This document shows, piece after piece, positions 63,931 through 64,000 of a DNA stretch of 64,000 bases. Under the pieces are notes generated by a model. That model did no database searches, was not told the origin of the DNA, and worked only from the letters and a program-made list of their open reading frames with translations. This stretch comes from UBA868 sp016776875. GTDB lineage: Bacteria; Pseudomonadota; Gammaproteobacteria; Arenicellales; UBA868. Made by a program: the position numbers and the translations under genes. The stretch covers positions 2,046,001 through 2,110,000 of the forward strand of contig CP179198.1 in the NCBI GenBank assembly GCA_051201585.1, given 5' to 3'. Position 1 is the stretch's first letter. Each line of letters opens with the position of its first letter.

Positions 63931-64000
63931 CTAGCTACGCTTGCGACTACCGACAGCCTGTCGGTTTACGATGCTCGCGAATTCTTCAACAAAAACATCG
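63931..64000 (-). CDS. tolQ: TolQ, C-terminal end only
   Basis: The last 23 codons before TAG at 63931-63933: DVFVEEFASIVNRQA and a basic tail. The position before tolR and the EEF-IVNRQ pattern fit the C-terminus of TolQ; the rest is outside the window. Confidence 0.8.
   Translation of the reverse strand, partial: DVFVEEFASIVNRQAVGSRKRS

Overview
The window is a compact, chromosomal stretch of a Gram-negative gammaproteobacterium, with about 93% of it in genes and a GC content of roughly one half by eye. The main evidence is conserved gene order: dprA / LysM-locus gene / def-fmt-rsmB, rsmD-ftsY-rpoH, the aa3 cytochrome oxidase cluster, pilA / pilB-pilC-pilD-coaE, argJ-secA and tolQRAB-pal-cpoB. 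Genes for lipopolysaccharide, outer membrane and type IV pili agree. No rRNA, tRNA, insertion sequence, prophage or CRISPR array was seen. The species is not identified; an uncultured aquatic lineage is possible, but that is inference.

Layout: 1-3.7 kb topA (cut by the window start) and dprA; 3.8-7.7 kb a LysM-locus protein that lacks LysM, then def-fmt-rsmB; 7.7-14.8 kb a DUF4390 gene, ntrY-ntrX and trkA-trkH (nitrogen/redox signalling and potassium uptake); 14.8-16.8 kb LPS genes (a GT9 glycosyltransferase and a lipid A acyltransferase); 16.8-19.1 kb divergent argG and argF; 19.2-21.8 kb rpoH, ftsY, rsmD; 21.8-24.5 kb an HD protein, coaD, ferredoxin, a DNA glycosylase and a phosphatase; 24.5-24.9 kb a gene-free stretch with a small-RNA candidate; 24.9-34.3 kb an accessory metabolic/transport region (lone malonyltransferase, EamA exporter, two MFS carriers, IcmF mutase with a divergent LiuR-like MerR regulator, AI-2E family protein); 34.3-38.9 kb purB-rluF-like-pyrD-puuB-like; 38.9-46.9 kb a methyltransferase and the cytochrome oxidase cluster; 47.1-55.2 kb bioC, comF, pilin and pilus assembly genes, coaE and two Nudix hydrolases; 55.2-64 kb argJ, secA, dciA-like and the Tol-Pal operon.

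The most interesting regulatory signals are a perfect CIRCE operator in front of rpoH, exactly where ftsE-ftsX would normally lie; a candidate small RNA (24654-24734) with promoter, 5' hairpin, an exposed CCUCCUCCU tract and a terminator; a 14-bp palindrome between face-to-face promoters of icmF and its MerR regulator; and an intrinsic terminator between pal and cpoB.

Seven otherwise well-conserved genes (GT9 transferase, malonyltransferase, two MFS carriers, icmF, ctaD, coaE) are each broken by a single indel. Six of the seven breaks touch the tetranucleotide AGCT, four of them as AGCTTCC/GGAAGCT. This looks like a motif-linked sequencing or base-calling artefact, possibly caused by base modification, rather than gene decay. 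I therefore annotate these as single genes across the break.
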